Assembly (NCBI GenBank): GCA_947178565.1
Contig: CAMWYV010000083.1
Coordinates: 1-6,043 of the forward strand
Reading direction: 5' to 3'
DNA from: an uncultured Porphyromonadaceae bacterium
Lineage (GTDB): Bacteria; Bacteroidota; Bacteroidia; Bacteroidales; Muribaculaceae
DNA: 6,043 nucleotides
In this document: positions 3,653 to 6,043 of the stretch, in pieces
Layout: each line of letters starts with the position of its first letter
Numbering within the stretch: the stretch's first letter is position 1
Position numbers and translations under genes: made by a program
Notes under the pieces: model-generated
Database searches by the model: none
What the model was told of the DNA's origin: nothing
What the model saw: only the letters and a program-made list of their open reading frames with translations

Positions 3653-6043
3653 TTATAGCGTGAAGGAGAGGGTTGCTGTGGCGGATGTGCCCCGGAGAGT
3701 ATAATCAACATGACGGGTATCCAGTCCGCTGAACACAGTGTATCGGTAATTCTTACGGTTCAATATATTATCAACCGACAGAATCAATCTCCATTTTCTT
3801 ATTGCCCACACTACAGAACAGTCAAGCATAGCGATATTTTTATATACCTTGTCACTCACCGGAGTGCGCACATGCTCCAGGTCTCCTCTTATTTGAACTC
3901 CACTAACCGGAAAGAACGATAACCTGAAGTTCTCGCTGAAATCTGTGTATGAACTGCTGTGCTTCAGATAGGATGAAACAGTATAGGATATTCCGGGCAT
4001 CCATCTGAACGACATCCATTTGACCGGTGTGCAGTCAACTGTCACTCTGCCGGAAATTCCCCTGCCGTAATACCTCACCGGTATATTCTGCTGAACAGTC
4101 TCCCTTTTTGCCCAAGATCCGGTAGCCGATCCATCTATCTTTGTATTTATCGCGTTAAAGGTCTTGGAGAGGATTACCGTAGCATTTGCGGCATCTGTCG
4201 TATTTGGTGAAAGAATATCGGTGATATATGTCTCACCCTCCGTGATATAGCTTGACGACAAAGTATTACGCCTGGTTGATGAGTACTCCAGACTGGTGCG
4301 GATAAACCAATAGTCAAACGGACTCTGGTATTTGTATCCCAGATTACTCCGCCAGCCTTTGGTCTTAGCTATTATGCCCGAACGGGTTACGAAGTTTCTA
4401 AAAGATGTCTGCACCGGATTGCCGAGAAGCGATAAAATATCACCGATTTTATAATTATACCCACCGCTGAAGTTCAGCTCGGAATTTCCATTAAACTTAA
4501 AAAACAGATAGAAGTCCGGAGTAAAATTAGGTCGGGTAACATTCATGCTCACCTCGGTGACACGATTCTCACCTCTGATTATACTAAGCGCCAGAGGCAA
4601 CGTCGCTCTTATTTCCATTTTATTACCCGGAAGCTCATAGCTGTAAGTGGGACTTATATTGATTCTCGCGATATTGGCTAATATCCTGTTTGAGGAACCT
4701 TCATCTACCCTATATAGACCAGTGAAAATATCACTATATTCATATCTCATACCTACAGGCAGATATAACGAGGATGTGTTGAATTTCCAAGATGCATAAC
4801 CTTGCTGAGATATTGTGAGTATTGAACTCTTGACCGTCTGGGTACCATTGAAAGTATCCGATCCAAATCCTTGCGAAATAGATAGTCGGATAAGAGGAGT
4901 GTTATTGTAGTTGATTCCAGTTTCAAAATTCCACTTTTTGCTACCTATCTTAGTTGAAAAACAAAAGTAATCGCTGAGACTAACACTTCTCATACGTCGC
5001 TGCTGATTCATAGGCACTCCGTTGTTCAACACACCCAACTCCTGCCTGGAGATTTCTCCGGAAGCTTTAAAAGTGTTTTTGATATATTTTGTATCGGCGT
5101 TTAAAGTGTAATCAACTGCCAACGAGGGTTTGTCGGTAATCATGGACGGAGAAATCGCCTCTTCGATACTCAAATTCTCTCCACCGGTAAAATACTCTGT
5201 GAGTGTGGAATATGTGAACCCATTGTGATTCGAACCATAGGAAGCATTGAGTCTCAATGTAGCGTCCTGCGCGGTTTTCAATATTGTATTTGCGCTTACC
5301 AACCAATCTCTTACATTATCATAGCGACTTTCCGACACCGGAGCACGATCGGTGCTTGCAGCGGGTAGTATTTCTGCAGCCTTGGAACTTTCAGTGGCAC
5401 CACCATAGTGTACCCTCAGATCGGAAGCTGCAAAACCGGATATATTACCTCCTTTCACACTCACGAGCGTTTGCATCTTCGGGCGAAAAACCATCGCTGT
5501 GCCGGATATGCGGTAAAGCGCACGCTTGTCAACATAGCCGAGCGCACCTTCATATGTGCCCACCGGACGAATCTTAGCGGTAGATTTCAACTTCACATTC
5601 AGCGCAACTTTATCGCTATGCTTGCCTGCATCCATCTTACGCTCATTATGATTGGATATTACCTCGACTGTACTTACATAGTCGGCAGGTAGGCTCCGTG
5701 TAGCAATGGAATATCTTCCGCCAAGCATATCCAGACCCTCGACATAAAAATTACTTATATCCTTGCCAAGATACTGAATAGCGCCGTTTGAATCCACCGA
5801 AATGCCCGGAATTTTTTTCAAGGCATCTTCAAGCGATATATCTCCCTTGCCGATAAATGCCGCCACATTAAACGATAGGGTGTCGCCACGGAGTTTCACT
5901 GACGGTGCGCTTATCACAACCTCCCTTATTTCGATTGGAGACTCGGTCATCGTCACCTCGACCCGGGGCGAGGCCGGCCGCGGTAGCGCAGTTCCGGCGT
6001 CCGGGATCCGCTCGACGCGCAATGGGCGCGAGTCTCCGGCGGG
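3653..6043 (-). CDS. TonB-dependent-receptor-like outer-membrane beta-barrel protein, 5' end missing
   Basis: A large outer-membrane protein of the Bacteroidetes receptor type, normally a signal peptide, a carboxypeptidase-regulatory-like domain, a plug and a 22-strand-like barrel. The frame is open to the window edge. The native part seems to begin near VTMTESPIEIREVVISAP (about 5955 downwards). The plug follows: RGDTLSFNVAAF, LEDALKKIPGISVDSNG, GLDMLGGRYSIATRSLPADY and VEVISNHN, all family hallmarks, roughly in 5890-5640. The remaining ~630 residues show alternating polar/aromatic strands and end with NILNRKNYRYT and LSFTL, a plausible closing barrel strand. The only start in the window is a TTG at 6022 within anomalous GC-rich DNA, which I do not believe: the signal peptide and first domain are missing. 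No SusD partner is downstream, so it is not a polysaccharide-utilisation pair on this evidence; the ligand is unknown. Confidence 0.85.
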   Translation of the reverse strand, partial: PAGDSRPLRVERIPDAGTALPRPASPRVEVTMTESPIEIREVVISAPSVKLRGDTLSFNVAAFIGKGDISLEDALKKIPGISVDSNGAIQYLGKDISNFYVEGLDMLGGRYSIATRSLPADYVSTVEVISNHNERKMDAGKHSDKVALNVKLKSTAKIRPVGTYEGALGYVDKRALYRISGTAMVFRPKMQTLVSVKGGNISGFAASDLRVHYGGATESSKAAEILPAASTDRAPVSESRYDNVRDWLVSANTILKTAQDATLRLNASYGSNHNGFTYSTLTEYFTGGENLSIEEAISPSMITDKPSLAVDYTLNADTKYIKNTFKASGEISRQELGVLNNGVPMNQQRRMRSVSLSDYFCFSTKIGSKKWNFETGINYNNTPLIRLSISQGFGSDTFNGTQTVKSSILTISQQGYASWKFNTSSLYLPVGMRYEYSDIFTGLYRVDEGSSNRILANIARINISPTYSYELPGNKMEIRATLPLALSIIRGENRVTEVSMNVTRPNFTPDFYLFFKFNGNSELNFSGGYNYKIGDILSLLGNPVQTSFRNFVTRSGIIAKTKGWRSNLGYKYQSPFDYWFIRTSLEYSSTRRNTLSSSYITEGETYITDILSPNTTDAANATVILSKTFNAINTKIDGSATGSWAKRETVQQNIPVRYYGRGISGRVTVDCTPVKWMSFRWMPGISYTVSSYLKHSSSYTDFSENFRLSFFPVSGVQIRGDLEHVRTPVSDKVYKNIAMLDCSVVWAIRKWRLILSVDNILNRKNYRYTVFSGLDTRHVDYTLRGTSATATLSFTL
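5956..6043. other. Abrupt GC-rich tail at window edge, probable chimeric join
   Basis: By direct count 69 of these 88 bases are G or C (78%), against roughly half in the bases just before. In the receptor frame it encodes a Pro/Arg/Ala-rich stretch unlike the signal peptide or carboxypeptidase-like domain expected there. The change coincides with an 18-bp near-palindrome (5956-5973, one mismatched pair) and closely spaced CCCGGG, GGCCGGCC, CCGCGG and GGATCC sites (5962-6009). Foreign sequence joined during assembly or library preparation is the simplest explanation; both strands stay open in more than one frame, so coding origin is undecided. Confidence 0.6.

Noticed and set aside
3636..3655. 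Rho-independent terminator after the receptor gene (TCCGGA followed by T6)
   Set aside because: The palindrome is only six bases with no loop, too short to form a terminator stem.
3256..3704. Plus-strand open frames opposite the LOG gene and the receptor's 3' end
   Set aside because: Low-complexity Pro/Ser/Ala-rich translations antisense to a clearly conserved enzyme.
5112..5692. Open frames opposite or out of frame with the receptor gene
   Set aside because: The receptor frame is continuous and matches its family throughout; these frames are His/Cys-rich antisense by-products.
6020..6022. TTG as start codon of the receptor
   Set aside because: It lies in the anomalous GC-rich tail, gives no signal peptide, and the frame remains open to the window edge.
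1..6043. CRISPR array, tRNA, insertion sequence, toxin-antitoxin or defence system
   Set aside because: No regularly spaced repeats, cloverleaf-like sequence, transposase motif or small toxin/antitoxin gene was found on either strand; apart from the left 167 bases nearly all sequence is assigned to genes.

Overview
The window looks like a piece of a Bacteroidales chromosome or metagenomic contig, possibly from a Muribaculaceae-like gut bacterium (the family is a guess). Three things point there. The gene order is DUF4271 - hemD - rnpA - yidD - TatD hydrolase, which from my knowledge of the group is a Bacteroidales arrangement. The SusC-era style outer-membrane receptor has the plug signature typical of this phylum. 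Promoter-like TAnnTTTG elements of the Bacteroidetes primary sigma factor occur, with no convincing E. coli-type -35/-10 pairs or strong Shine-Dalgarno sequences. Base composition is moderate (mid-40s % GC by eye) except for the last 88 bases.

Every gene lies on the minus strand, so transcription runs from high to low coordinates. In that order: a TonB-dependent-receptor-like outer-membrane protein, cut by the right window edge (3653-6043); a LOG-family phosphoribohydrolase (3075-3623); a DUF4271 membrane protein (2159-3064); the uroporphyrinogen-III synthase homologue hemD (1400-2140, GTG start); the RNase P protein rnpA (996-1397); the insertion factor yidD (782-1003); and a short TatD-family metal hydrolase (168-785). 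Spacing is 29, 10, 18 and 2 bases, then overlaps of 8 and 4 bases, so the block from LOG to the TatD hydrolase behaves like one operon with translational coupling at its end. A 167-base non-coding stretch follows, with an excellent Bacteroides-type promoter firing leftwards out of the window and an inverted repeat bracketing it.

Functionally the core is a housekeeping cluster: tRNA 5' processing (RnpA), inner-membrane protein insertion (YidD), a tetrapyrrole-type enzyme (HemD-like), a nucleotide-modifying LOG enzyme, a nuclease-like hydrolase and an uncharacterised multispan membrane protein. The receptor upstream is a more variable outer-membrane component.

I see no CRISPR array, insertion sequence, phage gene, tRNA, rRNA or defence system. 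The items most worth checking are the abrupt 78% GC tail at the right edge (probably a chimeric join), the promoter/inverted-repeat arrangement at the left edge, a promoter element placed so that the LOG mRNA would be leaderless, and the conserved HemD-like protein in a lineage generally dependent on external haem.
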